Below are positions 50,419-58,438 of a DNA stretch of 64,000 bases, in pieces; the first letter of the stretch is position 1; every line of letters starts with the position of its first letter. The position numbers and the translations under genes are program-made. Below the pieces are notes generated by a model. It was given only the letters and a program-made list of their open reading frames with translations, ran no database searches and was not told the origin of the DNA. Location: assembly GCF_003206615.1 (NCBI RefSeq), contig NZ_PZJW01000006.1, forward strand, positions 670,117 to 734,116. The letters are read 5' to 3'. The stretch is from Salinicola acroporae (GTDB lineage: Bacteria; Pseudomonadota; Gammaproteobacteria; Pseudomonadales; Halomonadaceae).

Positions 50419-51737
50419 GCCAGCCCCGCGACGCCCTCAAGCAGCGACTGCTGCAGGAAGCGCGCCAGCGCCGCCAGCAGCGGCCGGAGGGGGACACCGC
50501 TCCCAGGCCCGCCGCCACCAGCGTCGACGAGCGCTTCACCCGCTTCGACCGCCACCCGGGCTACCAGCAGCTCAAGATGATGCGCGAGGGCGGCAAGCGG
50601 CTGGGTATCCCCGACCCATTCTTCAAGGTCCACGAAAGCACCGCCGGCGCTACCACGGTGATCGGCGGGCGGGAGTGCATCAATTTCGCCAGCTACAACT
50701 ACCTGGGGCTGGCGCACCATCCCCGGGTGATCCAGGCAGGTATCGACGCCCTGGAGCGCTACGGCAGCTCGGTCTCGGCCAGCCGCCCGGTCTCCGGCGA
50801 GCGCCCGATCCACCATGAACTGGAGCGGGCGATCGCCGAAACCTACGAAGTCGAGGCCGCCGTGGCCTTCGTCAGCGGCCACGCCACCAACGTCTCGACC
50901 CTGGGCTACCTGCTCGGGCCCAAGGATCTTCTCCTCCACGACGAGTACATCCACAACAGCACCGTGGTCGGCGCGCAGCTTTCCGGCGCGCGGCGGATGA
51001 GCTTCGCGCACAACGACCCGGTGGCGCTCGAGACCCTGCTGGCACGTCATCGCCGCCAGTTCGAACGCGTGATCGTGGTGATCGAAGGGCTCTACAGCAT
51101 GGATGGCGACGCCCCGGACCTGAAGCGCTTCGTCGAGATCAAGCGCCGCCACCAGGCTTGGCTGATGGTGGACGAGGCCCACTCCTTCGCGGTGATGGGC
51201 GACCGGGGGCTGGGGCTGCGAGAGTACTGTGACGTGGCGCCCACCGATGTCGACATCTGGATGGGCACGCTCTCCAAGACGCTCTCCGGCTGCGGAGGCT
51301 ACATCGCCGGCTGCCGGGAGCTGGTGGAGATGCTGCGCTACTTCGCGCCGGGTTTCCTCTACAGCGTCGGCATGCCTGCCCAGGTCGCCGGGCCATCCCT
51401 CGCCGCGCTCCAGGTGATGAAGGACGAACCCGAACGATTGAAACGGCTGCACGACATCTCGCGCTACTTCCTCGAGCAGGCCAGGCTCAAGGGCTTCGAC
51501 ATCGGCGAGAGCATCGGCGTCGCCGTGGTGCCGATCATCGTCGGCAGCTCCGTGCTCGCCGCCGGCCTGTCCGATGCCCTGCTCCAGCACGACATCAACG
51601 TGCAGCCGATCCTGCACCCGGCGGTACCCGAGAAGAGCGCGAGGCTGCGGTTCTTCCTCAACTGCGACCATACCCGCGAACAGATCGACCAGACCCTCGA
51701 CGTGCTGGAAACGGAGTGGAAGGCGCGGGCCAGCTAG
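50415..51737 (+). CDS. Alpha-oxoamine synthase, RkpG-like
   Basis: A 440-residue PLP enzyme of the KBL/BioF/serine palmitoyltransferase family. INFASYNYLGLAHHP, VSGERPIHHELE, HDEYIHNSTVVGAQLSG and VDEAHSFAVMGDRG are visible; the PLP lysine is K288 in GTLSKTLSG. A polar N-terminal extension of about 55 residues precedes the core. These enzymes condense an amino acid with an acyl thioester with loss of CO2. The start overlaps the PKS stop by 4 bp and the PKS lacks a thioesterase, so it is the likely release enzyme, giving an alpha-amino ketone lipid. The homologue next to rhizobial RkpA is RkpG. Serine or glycine are possible co-substrates, not shown. Confidence 0.88.
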   Translation: MSQPRDALKQRLLQEARQRRQQRPEGDTAPRPAATSVDERFTRFDRHPGYQQLKMMREGGKRLGIPDPFFKVHESTAGATTVIGGRECINFASYNYLGLAHHPRVIQAGIDALERYGSSVSASRPVSGERPIHHELERAIAETYEVEAAVAFVSGHATNVSTLGYLLGPKDLLLHDEYIHNSTVVGAQLSGARRMSFAHNDPVALETLLARHRRQFERVIVVIEGLYSMDGDAPDLKRFVEIKRRHQAWLMVDEAHSFAVMGDRGLGLREYCDVAPTDVDIWMGTLSKTLSGCGGYIAGCRELVEMLRYFAPGFLYSVGMPAQVAGPSLAALQVMKDEPERLKRLHDISRYFLEQARLKGFDIGESIGVAVVPIIVGSSVLAAGLSDALLQHDINVQPILHPAVPEKSARLRFFLNCDHTREQIDQTLDVLETEWKARAS

Positions 51738-51745
51738 CCAGGCCC

Positions 51746-51804
51746 TGTTCACACTAGCCTCACGGAAAACCGGCTCCATCGCGGCGGTGTGGGTAGTGTG
51801 AACA
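51746..51804. terminator. Long inverted repeat at the capsule / toxin-antitoxin boundary
   Basis: The 11-base sequence tgttcacacta (51746-51756) is repeated inverted at 51794-51804, extending to about 13 of 14 bases, with a 37-base loop. It lies between the convergent oxoamine synthase and yoeB genes, so a bidirectional terminator is plausible. It could equally be a remnant of a transposable element end. Confidence 0.5.
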
Positions 51805-51809
51805 AGCCG

Positions 51810-52064
51810 TCAGTAATGGTATCGGAGCTGGGCGAGAAGCAAGGCGTCCTCCATGACCTTGTAGACCATGCGGTGCTCGTCGTTGATTCGGCGAGACCAA
51901 TAACCAGCGAGACTGTGTTTAAGGGGTTCCGGTTTGCCAACACCCTCGAATGGCTCTCGTTTCGTCTCCTGGATTAATTTATTGATTCGGGTAACGAGCT
52001 TCTTGTCGGTTTTCTGCCAGTACAGATAATCTTCCCAGGCATTCTCGGAGAAGATGAGTTTCAT
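51810..52064 (-). CDS. yoeB: YoeB-family endoribonuclease toxin
   Basis: An 84-residue toxin that cleaves mRNA at the ribosome when free. The family pattern is clear: FSENAWEDYLYW, DKKLVTRINKLI, PFEGVGKPEPLKHSLAGYWSRRI with the catalytic glutamate and arginine, NDEHRMVYKV, and the C-terminal histidine-tyrosine pair (LRYHY). Length equals E. coli YoeB (84). The start overlaps the stop of the antitoxin gene by 4 bp, typical of the operon. It lies at the downstream end of the capsule operon, opposite in direction. Confidence 0.95.
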   Translation of the reverse strand: MKLIFSENAWEDYLYWQKTDKKLVTRINKLIQETKREPFEGVGKPEPLKHSLAGYWSRRINDEHRMVYKVMEDALLLAQLRYHY

Positions 52065-52312
52065 TCGAGAAGTTCCCTTTCCTGGCCGCCGCCGTGCTCC
52101 AGCTCGGCGACGGATTCCAATAGGCGACGGGCGTTCTTAGGTGCGCGCAGGAGATAAGCGGTTTCTTGCAACGCCTCATAGTCTTCAAGAGAGATCATGA
52201 CGACGGACTGCGACTTGCTTCGGGTTATGATGACCGGCGAGTGGTCCTCGCAGACCTGCTCCATGGTTTTTGCCAGGTTGGTTCTGGCGGCTGTATAGCT
52301 GATGGCATCCAT
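52061..52312 (-). CDS. yefM: YefM-family antitoxin
   Basis: An 83-residue Phd/YefM antitoxin: MDAISYTAARTNLAKTM opens the DNA-binding N-terminal domain and PVIITRSKSQSVVMISLEDYEALQE is the family core. The C-terminal acidic tail would bind YoeB. The start is MDAIS at 52312; upstream in-frame ATGs lie in the promoter. The usual role is to neutralise YoeB and repress the operon with it. Coupled to yoeB by an ATGA overlap. Confidence 0.94.
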   Translation of the reverse strand: MDAISYTAARTNLAKTMEQVCEDHSPVIITRSKSQSVVMISLEDYEALQETAYLLRAPKNARRLLESVAELEHGGGQERELLE

Positions 52313-52323
52313 TTGACCTATCC

Positions 52324-52359
52324 TGTACATAATATTGAACATGATCAGGATATCGTACA
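52324..52359 (-). promoter_or_regulatory. Candidate YefM operator and promoter
   Basis: Immediately upstream of yefM is the palindrome TGTACA (52324-52329), the core known from E. coli yefM-yoeB operators. A related CGTACA lies at 52354-52359, and a TATTAT -10-like hexamer on the minus strand overlaps the interval. Autoregulation is inferred from this and from the family. Confidence 0.5.
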
Positions 52360-52456
52360 CGGTCGGATTCAGCAATCGGCTGCGCGGCGATCGAGTTTCC
52401 GCCGCCTTGCGGCTTCAAGATGGCGCGTGAACCGGGCGATCGCCGGCACCCCGAAT

Positions 52457-52489
52457 ACGGCCTCACCACCTGACGGGTGACAAGGCCGT
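52457..52489 (-). terminator. Hairpin downstream of dctP
   Basis: Arms 52457-52470 and 52476-52489 pair over 14 positions (three G-T wobbles) with a 5-base loop, starting about 59 bases after the dctP stop on the minus strand. The flanking ATT is a weak U tract. It would end the sugar-acid operon before the yefM promoter. Confidence 0.5.
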
Positions 52490-52547
52490 TTGCGTGTCGG
52501 GCGATAGTCAAGACCCAGGGCGAGATGATCGCGAGGCGGATGGGGTT

Positions 52548-53540
52548 TCAACCCTGCTGTTGCCCCGCCGCCTGTTGAATGCTGTCGATCAGGTCCTCGC
52601 CGTATTCATCGATGAAGCCCTGCCAGACTGGCTGCACCGCTTTCTGGAACGCCTCGGTGTCGACGTCGCGATTGACCTCCATGCCATCGGCCTCGAGTTG
52701 CGAGATCATCTGCTCGGCCTGATCGATGTTCATCTGCCGCTGCATCGCGGTGGCGTCGTCGGCGGCCTTCTGCACGATCTGCTGCTGCTCGGGCGTCAGG
52801 CTGTCGAAGCGATTCTTGTTCATCGCCAGCAGCAGCGCCGCATAGGCGTGATTGGTCATCGACAGATACTTCTGCACCTCGTCGAAGTTGAACGACACCA
52901 CGATACCCAGCGGGTGGTCCTGGGCGTCGACTACCCCGGTCTCCATGGCGGTATAGAGTTCATTGACCTGGATCTGCTGCGGGTTGGCGCCCAGCAGCTC
53001 GAACATGTTGTTGAGCACGATGGAGTTGTTGACCCGCATGCGCAGCCCTTCCAGATCCCCGGGCTCGCGGATCGGCCCCCGGTTGTTGGTCATCTCTCGG
53101 AAACCGTTCTCGGGAAACGCCAGGCCCTTGAGGCCGGCGCTCTCGAGCTCGCTCATGACCCGATCCCCCGGTTCGCCATCGAGGGCGTTGAAGGCGGCCT
53201 GATGGTCGGAGAACATGAATGGCAACGTGAAGGCGGCAGCCTCGGGCACCAGCCCGGTGAAGTTGTTGAGTCCCGAAAGCGTGATGTCGATGATGCCCGA
53301 GCGCGTACCGTCGATCATCTGCGAGTCGTTGCCCAACTGGCCGTTGGGAAAAATCTGCACCTTCAGCTCGCCATTGCTGGCGCTCTCCACCTCCTCCTTG
53401 AACTTCTCCGCCAGGGTCTGCTGCAGATCGCTCTGCGGCGCCGGATGCGCGAAACGCAGCGTCGTCGCGGCCATGGCGGAACTTGACACGAGCGCTAGCC
53501 CGAACAGCGTGGCGGTGGTTGCCTTGATGATCTTGTTCAT
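52548..53540 (-). CDS. dctP: TRAP transporter substrate-binding protein DctP
   Basis: A 330-residue periplasmic binding protein. The signal sequence (LFGLALVSSSAMA) is followed by TTLRFAHPAPQSDLQQ. A family arginine lies in LRMRVNNSIVL, which normally contacts the carboxylate of the substrate. MNKIIKATT at 53540 has GGAGAGG upstream; a longer frame from 53600 lacks support. It ends a co-directional run behind dctM. The neighbours (2-hydroxyacid and 3-hydroxyacid dehydrogenases, L-idonate dehydrogenase) suggest a sugar acid as ligand, which cannot be specified. Confidence 0.93.
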   Translation of the reverse strand: MNKIIKATTATLFGLALVSSSAMAATTLRFAHPAPQSDLQQTLAEKFKEEVESASNGELKVQIFPNGQLGNDSQMIDGTRSGIIDITLSGLNNFTGLVPEAAAFTLPFMFSDHQAAFNALDGEPGDRVMSELESAGLKGLAFPENGFREMTNNRGPIREPGDLEGLRMRVNNSIVLNNMFELLGANPQQIQVNELYTAMETGVVDAQDHPLGIVVSFNFDEVQKYLSMTNHAYAALLLAMNKNRFDSLTPEQQQIVQKAADDATAMQRQMNIDQAEQMISQLEADGMEVNRDVDTEAFQKAVQPVWQGFIDEYGEDLIDSIQQAAGQQQG

Positions 53541-53584
53541 GACACCTCTCCTTGCCTTGTTGTGCGCTTTCACGCCTTCAGGCG

Positions 53585-54865
53585 CTAGCCGATCAGCCAA
53601 TGCATCGGCACCGTGATGATCTGAGGCACCAGCACGAACAGCGCCAGCAGACCGATATAGACCAGAACGAAGGGATAGACGCCGCGAACGGCGTTGGTCA
53701 TGGTCGTGTTACCCACGCCGCACACCACGTTGAGCACCGTGCCCACCGGCGGCGTGATCAATCCGATGCAGCAGTTGATGACGAACATCAAGCCGAAGTA
53801 GATCGGATCGATGCCCGCCGCTTTCACCAACGGCATGAACAGCGGCACCAGTATCAGGATGGCGGGCGCCAGATCCATCACCATGCCCACCAGCAGCACC
53901 ACCACCATGATCGCCGCCATCAGCAGCTTCGGATCGTCCGCCAGCGGCCCCAGCAGACCGGCGAGCTGCTGAGGCAACTGGGCGATGGTGATCACCCAGG
54001 AAGCGACCATCGCCGCGCCAACCAGGAACATCACCAGGGCAGTCGAGCGCCCGGCGCGGATCAGCACGGCCAGCAACTTGCGCGCGTCCAGCTCGCGATA
54101 GACCACGGCGGAGACGGCAATGGCATAGACCGCCGCCACCACCGCCGCCTCGGTGGGCGTGAAGACCCCGAAACGAATACCGACGATGATGATCACCGGC
54201 AGCAGCAGCGCCCAGACACTGTCGCGCAGCGCCTTCAGCCGCTCGCCACGGGAGGCCTTCGGTTGCGGCTCGAGGTCCGATTTACGCATCATGAAACGCC
54301 AGGTGATCATCAGTGCCAGGCCCATGAAGAGCCCCGGCACGATCCCGCCGATGAACAGCTTGGCGATGGACAGATTGCCCGCCACCCCGAGGATGATCAG
54401 CGGCAGCGAGGGCGGAATCACCGGCGCGATGATGCCGCCGGCGGCGAGTAGCCCCACCGAGCGGGAGGCGGGATAGCCGCTCTTGCGCATCATCGGGTAC
54501 AGGATGCTGACCAGCGCCGCTGCGTCCGCCACCGCCGAGCCGGAAAGCCCGGCCAGCAGCAGCGAGGTAATGATGGCCACGTAGCCCAGCCCGCCGCGCC
54601 AGTGCCCCACCAGCGCCATCGCCAGGCGCACGATACGATCCGACAGACCGCCCACGGCCATCACTTCGCCGGCCACCATGAAGAACGGAATGGCCAGCAA
54701 GGCGAAGTTGTCGACGCCATTGACCAGCGACTGGGAGACGATGTCGGCGCTGAACATGCCCATCTGCAGCATCAGCGCCCCTGCCGCCGCCAACAGGGCA
54801 AAGGCCACCGGCAGGCGCAGCAGGATGGCGCCGATCAGCACCGCCAGAAACAGTGCAAGGGTCAT
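53585..54865 (-). CDS. dctM: TRAP transporter large permease DctM
   Basis: A 426-residue protein with about 12 hydrophobic segments, the usual DctM size. VDNFALLAIPFFMVAGEVM, LAGLSGSAVADAAAL and the C-terminal VNCCIGLITPPVGTVLNV are family landmarks. It uses a sodium gradient to move the substrate delivered by DctP. The start overlaps the dctQ stop by 4 bp. Direction and order (dctQ, dctM, dctP) are standard for the family. Confidence 0.94.
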   Translation of the reverse strand: MTLALFLAVLIGAILLRLPVAFALLAAAGALMLQMGMFSADIVSQSLVNGVDNFALLAIPFFMVAGEVMAVGGLSDRIVRLAMALVGHWRGGLGYVAIITSLLLAGLSGSAVADAAALVSILYPMMRKSGYPASRSVGLLAAGGIIAPVIPPSLPLIILGVAGNLSIAKLFIGGIVPGLFMGLALMITWRFMMRKSDLEPQPKASRGERLKALRDSVWALLLPVIIIVGIRFGVFTPTEAAVVAAVYAIAVSAVVYRELDARKLLAVLIRAGRSTALVMFLVGAAMVASWVITIAQLPQQLAGLLGPLADDPKLLMAAIMVVVLLVGMVMDLAPAILILVPLFMPLVKAAGIDPIYFGLMFVINCCIGLITPPVGTVLNVVCGVGNTTMTNAVRGVYPFVLVYIGLLALFVLVPQIITVPMHWLIG

Positions 54866-55431
54866 GGCCTGGTCTCCTCGTCACGGCTGCGCGGCGACGC
54901 TTCGCTCGACATCGCGCTTGGCGCATCCTCGATACCAGGCGCTATCACACCGGCAGTCCCGACGCCGGGCGCCTCCGAGTACCCCGGGCGTAGCAGCCCG
55001 AGCGTCGCGGTCACGCTCATCAGCGCGCCGGAGACGACGCCAGCGAGATAGAAGAGCCCCGTGGGCAGGCCGGTGAGCGGCGAGATGTTGTGCCAGTTGG
55101 CCAGCGTCTGGCGCCAGCAACCGATCAGCAGCATGAGCGAGGCGATCAGGATCACCAGCCACAGCAGCCGACCCACGACTAGGCGTACGGGGCGCGGCAG
55201 GCGGTCGAACAGCTCGCCGACCGCCAGGTGCTCGCCCTCTTTCAGGCAGAGCGACGCCCCCAGCATGACGATCCAGACGAACCCCAGCCGAGACAGCTCG
55301 ATGCCGGGGCGCAGCCCGGAAGCGAACCCGTAGCGCAACACCACGTTGACGAACACCAGGATCATCATTGCCGCCATCAGCGCGGCGATGGCCCACTCGA
55401 TCCCACGCCAGAAAGTTCGAACCGTCGTCAT
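54862..55431 (-). CDS. dctQ: TRAP transporter small permease DctQ
   Basis: A 189-residue membrane protein with four hydrophobic segments (AIAALMAAMMILVFVNVVLRY, LGFVWIVMLGASLCLKEG, VVGRLLWLVILIASLMLLIG, GLFYLAGVVSGALMSVTATL). It pairs with DctM. The C-terminal about 45 residues are polar, longer than usual for the family. The ATG at 55431 follows the HIBADH-like gene by 36 bp. Confidence 0.9.
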   Translation of the reverse strand: MTTVRTFWRGIEWAIAALMAAMMILVFVNVVLRYGFASGLRPGIELSRLGFVWIVMLGASLCLKEGEHLAVGELFDRLPRPVRLVVGRLLWLVILIASLMLLIGCWRQTLANWHNISPLTGLPTGLFYLAGVVSGALMSVTATLGLLRPGYSEAPGVGTAGVIAPGIEDAPSAMSSEASPRSRDEETRP

Positions 55432-55467
55432 GGTTGCCTCCCGCCCTCTCGGGTCAGCCTGTCATCG

Positions 55468-56424
55468 CTACTGCCCGCCATCGGGTAGACGATCGAGCTC
55501 GGCGATATAGCGCTGTGTCACGGTAATATCCTGGTCGCCGAAGCCGCGCCGGCCCAGATCCTCGTAGAGCGCCGCCAGGGTGGTCAGCTGGGGCGCCACC
55601 ACCCCACCCCGCGCCGCCTCGTCGGTCGCGAAGCCGAGATCCTTGATCATGTAGCGGGCCAAGCCGGATGGGGTGTAATCCTTGTCGATCAGGCGCTGGC
55701 GTCGCGACGCCAGAAAGCGTCCACCGGCATAGCCGCCCCCGAGGCAGTCGAGCAGTTTGGCCAGATCGAGCCCGGCGCGCTCGGCGATCACCGTGGCCTC
55801 CGCCAGCGCCACCATGGTCGAAGCGACCACCATCTGGTTACACGCCTTGGCCACTTCGCCGGCCCCCAGCGGACCCAACAGCGTCGGCGTGCCGAAAGTC
55901 GCCAGTAGTGGCCGGGCCACCGCGAAGGCAGCTTCGTCGCCCCCGACCATGACCGAGAGCGTGCCCGCCTCGGCACCATCGGCACCGCCGGAGAGCGGCA
56001 CATCGAGCAGCCGGATCCGGCCACCGGTGCGCGACTCGAGTTCGGCGGCCAGCTCGCGGACGCCAGCCGGCGAGGAGGTCGAGCAGATCACCAGCAGCAG
56101 CGGCCCGGAGAGCCCCGCCAGCAGGCCCTCCTCGCCTTCGAGCAACGCCCGCAGCTGCGGCAGATCGGGTAGCACGGTGATGATCACGTCGCTGGCGGCC
56201 GCCAGCTCCCGAGGGCTGTCGCACCATTCGGCGCCGGCATCCAGGGCCGGCCGGGTCCGCTCCCGCGAGCGGCCGTGAACGCTGACCCGGGCGGCGACGC
56301 CCGCTGCCAGCAGGTTGCGGGCCATCGGCATGCCCATGCTGCCAAGCCCGATCATGCCCACCCGGCACCGGCTGCCGGCGCCAGGATCGGCATCGGATCC
56401 GGAACTCTCCTCGAACGTCGCCAT
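55468..56424 (-). CDS. NAD-dependent 3-hydroxyacid dehydrogenase (HIBADH/GarR type)
   Basis: A 318-residue beta-hydroxyacid dehydrogenase. VGMIGLGSMGMPMARNLL is the NAD-binding motif. The substrate loop DVPLSGGADGAEAGTLSVMVGG and the catalytic lysine in GEVAKACNQMV are intact. The family oxidises or reduces 3-hydroxyisobutyrate, tartronate semialdehyde and similar acids; which one applies here is open. The first 18 residues before the fold are extra. It precedes dctQ by 36 bp and follows the IclR gene by 12 bp, so it is part of the same operon. Confidence 0.85.
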   Translation of the reverse strand: MATFEESSGSDADPGAGSRCRVGMIGLGSMGMPMARNLLAAGVAARVSVHGRSRERTRPALDAGAEWCDSPRELAAASDVIITVLPDLPQLRALLEGEEGLLAGLSGPLLLVICSTSSPAGVRELAAELESRTGGRIRLLDVPLSGGADGAEAGTLSVMVGGDEAAFAVARPLLATFGTPTLLGPLGAGEVAKACNQMVVASTMVALAEATVIAERAGLDLAKLLDCLGGGYAGGRFLASRRQRLIDKDYTPSGLARYMIKDLGFATDEAARGGVVAPQLTTLAALYEDLGRRGFGDQDITVTQRYIAELDRLPDGGQ

Positions 56425-56436
56425 GGCATCGTTCTC

Positions 56437-57228
56437 CTAGTCGCGACCGCCGCCATCGGCGGCAAGGTTCATGGGATTGGCAATACGCTCCGCCATTGCC
56501 TGGAGCGCTTCCACCGCCCGCATCTCGATGTCGTCGTCGCAGCGCTCCTGCATCAGCGACGTCCCCAGGGCGTAGGCCTGCTCGCCGCTGTACTGGGGCG
56601 CGACCGTCACCGCCAGCCCGCGCACGCCCGGGAAAACCTCGCCCACGTCGCGACCGTAGCCACGGCCGCGCACCGCGCGGATCTTCTCCACCAGGCCCTC
56701 GAGATCGGTCACGGAGCGGTCGGTCCAGCCGGGACGCGTGGAGGGATCGTGAAAGCGGCGGCGAATCTCGTCGTCGTCGAGTCTCGCCAGCAGCGCGTTG
56801 CCCACCGCCGTGATCGAGGCGGGAAAGCGACTGCCGATACTGGCGGTCATGCGAAGTGGCATGCGTCCGGCGTGGGCGGCAAGGTAAAGCACCTCGGTCC
56901 CGTCGAGCACCGCCAGTTGGCAGATCTCGTCATGCAGCAGCGGGGTTTCGTTGCAGGCCTGGTAGAACGCCTGGACCGGGTCATCAGTGCGGAGATAGGC
57001 GCCGCCCAGCTCCACCAGCCGCCGTCCCAACCGGTAGCCATTGCCGCTACGGGCGATCAGCCCGTCCGCTTCCAGCGTCAGGCAGATATTGAACAGCGAC
57101 GAACGGGCGACCGAGAGCTGGCGCGCCATCTCGCTGACGCCCTGCGGGTTGCCGCCGGACTTCTCCAGCAGCGCCAGCACCCGAATCGCCCGGCTCACCG
57201 CCGGCGTTCGCTCGCCCTCGCCCGCCAT
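56437..57228 (-). CDS. IclR-family transcriptional regulator
   Basis: A 263-residue regulator with an N-terminal winged helix (SRAIRVLALLEKSGGNPQGVSEMARQL type, then ARSSLFNICLTLE) and a C-terminal effector domain. The start overlaps the stop of the 2-hydroxyacid dehydrogenase gene by one base, so it is embedded in the operon. A perfect 8-bp-arm palindrome upstream of the operon (58321-58337) is a candidate binding site. The effector is presumably the sugar acid or an intermediate. Confidence 0.9.
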   Translation of the reverse strand: MAGEGERTPAVSRAIRVLALLEKSGGNPQGVSEMARQLSVARSSLFNICLTLEADGLIARSGNGYRLGRRLVELGGAYLRTDDPVQAFYQACNETPLLHDEICQLAVLDGTEVLYLAAHAGRMPLRMTASIGSRFPASITAVGNALLARLDDDEIRRRFHDPSTRPGWTDRSVTDLEGLVEKIRAVRGRGYGRDVGEVFPGVRGLAVTVAPQYSGEQAYALGTSLMQERCDDDIEMRAVEALQAMAERIANPMNLAADGGGRD

Positions 57229-58280
57229 CAGTAGAATTCCACGGTATCGACACGGTTGAGCAGCGGCTCACCATCGAGATAGCGACGCGCGTTGTCGACG
57301 AACAGCTCGGCGATGAGGCGGTCCTCCGCCTCGCTCAGCGCCGCGGTATGCGGCGTCAGCAGGACATTGGGCAGATCCCACAGCGGCGAATCGGACGCCA
57401 GCGGCTCCACGGCGGTGACGTCGAGCACTGCCAGCCCCACCTGGCCGCGCTCCAGCGCGCGGATCAGCGCCGGTTCGTCGATCACCGTGCCGCGCCCCAC
57501 GTTGACGAGAGTCGCGCCGGGCTTCATCGCCGCCAGCATGGCATCGTCCACCATGCCCAGCGTGGCAGCCGTGCCGGGCAGCGAACTCACAATCGCGTCG
57601 GCACGGGCCGCCGCCTCGTGCAACCGGTCGGGGGAGATGATCTCGTCGACATGCTCGACTGGGCGCTGGTGGCGCGAGACGCCCATCACGTGCGCGCCGA
57701 GCAGCGACAGCTTGCGTGCCACCTCGCGACCGATACCGCCCAGCCCCAGCAGCAGCACGCGCTGTTCACTGACCTGCCCCATCATCCAGCGTCCGCTCCA
57801 GTGGTGGGCACGCTGCTGGTCAAGAATCCGCGGCAGTTGCTTGGCGCCGGCCATCACCCCGAACACGGCGTACTCCGCCAGTGGCCCGCCGTGGACCCCG
57901 GCGGACGTGGTAAAGCGCACCCGCGCCAACTGCTCGGTGGACAGATTCGCTGCCTTCACCTGGCCGCCGCCGCCAGCCGCCATGACGTGCACCCAGCGCA
58001 GCGCCAGGTTGGCCTCGACGACACGGGCCAACCGGGCTGGATCGACATCGGGTATGCCGTAGAGCACCTCGGCATCGGCGAGCAGCGCATCGAAGCGGGC
58101 TTCCTGCTCCGGGGTACGCCGGAAGGCAGGATCGCCGCCAAAGTCCGCCGGATGGCGCATCGGCGGCAGTAGCGACTGATCCCGCATCAGCGCGAGGCGA
58201 GGCTCGCGGGCCTCGATCCATTCGCACAGTTCCTCGCTCAGCGGTGTCGCGACCGCTACCCGCAGCTTGCCCTCGTTCAT
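57228..58280 (-). CDS. D-2-hydroxyacid dehydrogenase
   Basis: A 350-residue NAD(P)-dependent 2-hydroxyacid dehydrogenase. GLGGIGREVARKLSLLGA binds the cofactor; the catalytic Arg (NVGRGTVIDE), Glu (DVTAVEPL) and His (LTPHTAA) are all present. The family includes GhrA/GhrB and glycerate or lactate dehydrogenases. MNEGKLR at 58280 is chosen because GGCGGA precedes it and the frame's ATG at 58409 reaches into the idnD promoter. It is the first gene of the minus-strand operon, divergent from idnD. Confidence 0.88.
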   Translation of the reverse strand: MNEGKLRVAVATPLSEELCEWIEAREPRLALMRDQSLLPPMRHPADFGGDPAFRRTPEQEARFDALLADAEVLYGIPDVDPARLARVVEANLALRWVHVMAAGGGGQVKAANLSTEQLARVRFTTSAGVHGGPLAEYAVFGVMAGAKQLPRILDQQRAHHWSGRWMMGQVSEQRVLLLGLGGIGREVARKLSLLGAHVMGVSRHQRPVEHVDEIISPDRLHEAAARADAIVSSLPGTAATLGMVDDAMLAAMKPGATLVNVGRGTVIDEPALIRALERGQVGLAVLDVTAVEPLASDSPLWDLPNVLLTPHTAALSEAEDRLIAELFVDNARRYLDGEPLLNRVDTVEFY

Positions 58281-58320
58281 GAACCGTCCGCCTCTCCAAA
58301 GCCCCACTATCGTCCAATGA

Positions 58321-58337
58321 GCTGAACGTCGTTCAGC
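58321..58337. promoter_or_regulatory. Perfect palindrome between divergent operons
   Basis: gctgaacg at 58321-58328 and its complement at 58330-58337 surround one base. It lies in the 158-bp gap between the 2-hydroxyacid dehydrogenase and idnD, so it is well placed to let the IclR protein control both directions. Confidence 0.55.
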
Positions 58338-58438
58338 AGAATGTACAGTGGTATTCTGGGGTCGTAAGCACGCCTTTGGTCGCGAATAGAGACTGAGCGG
58401 CTGGTACATTGGTCTGAAGCATCGATGGAGGTAGCGTC

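Noticed and set aside
52376..52547. Gene remnant between yefM and dctP
   Set aside because: Only short frames without family features; the notable structure is the hairpin at 52457-52489.
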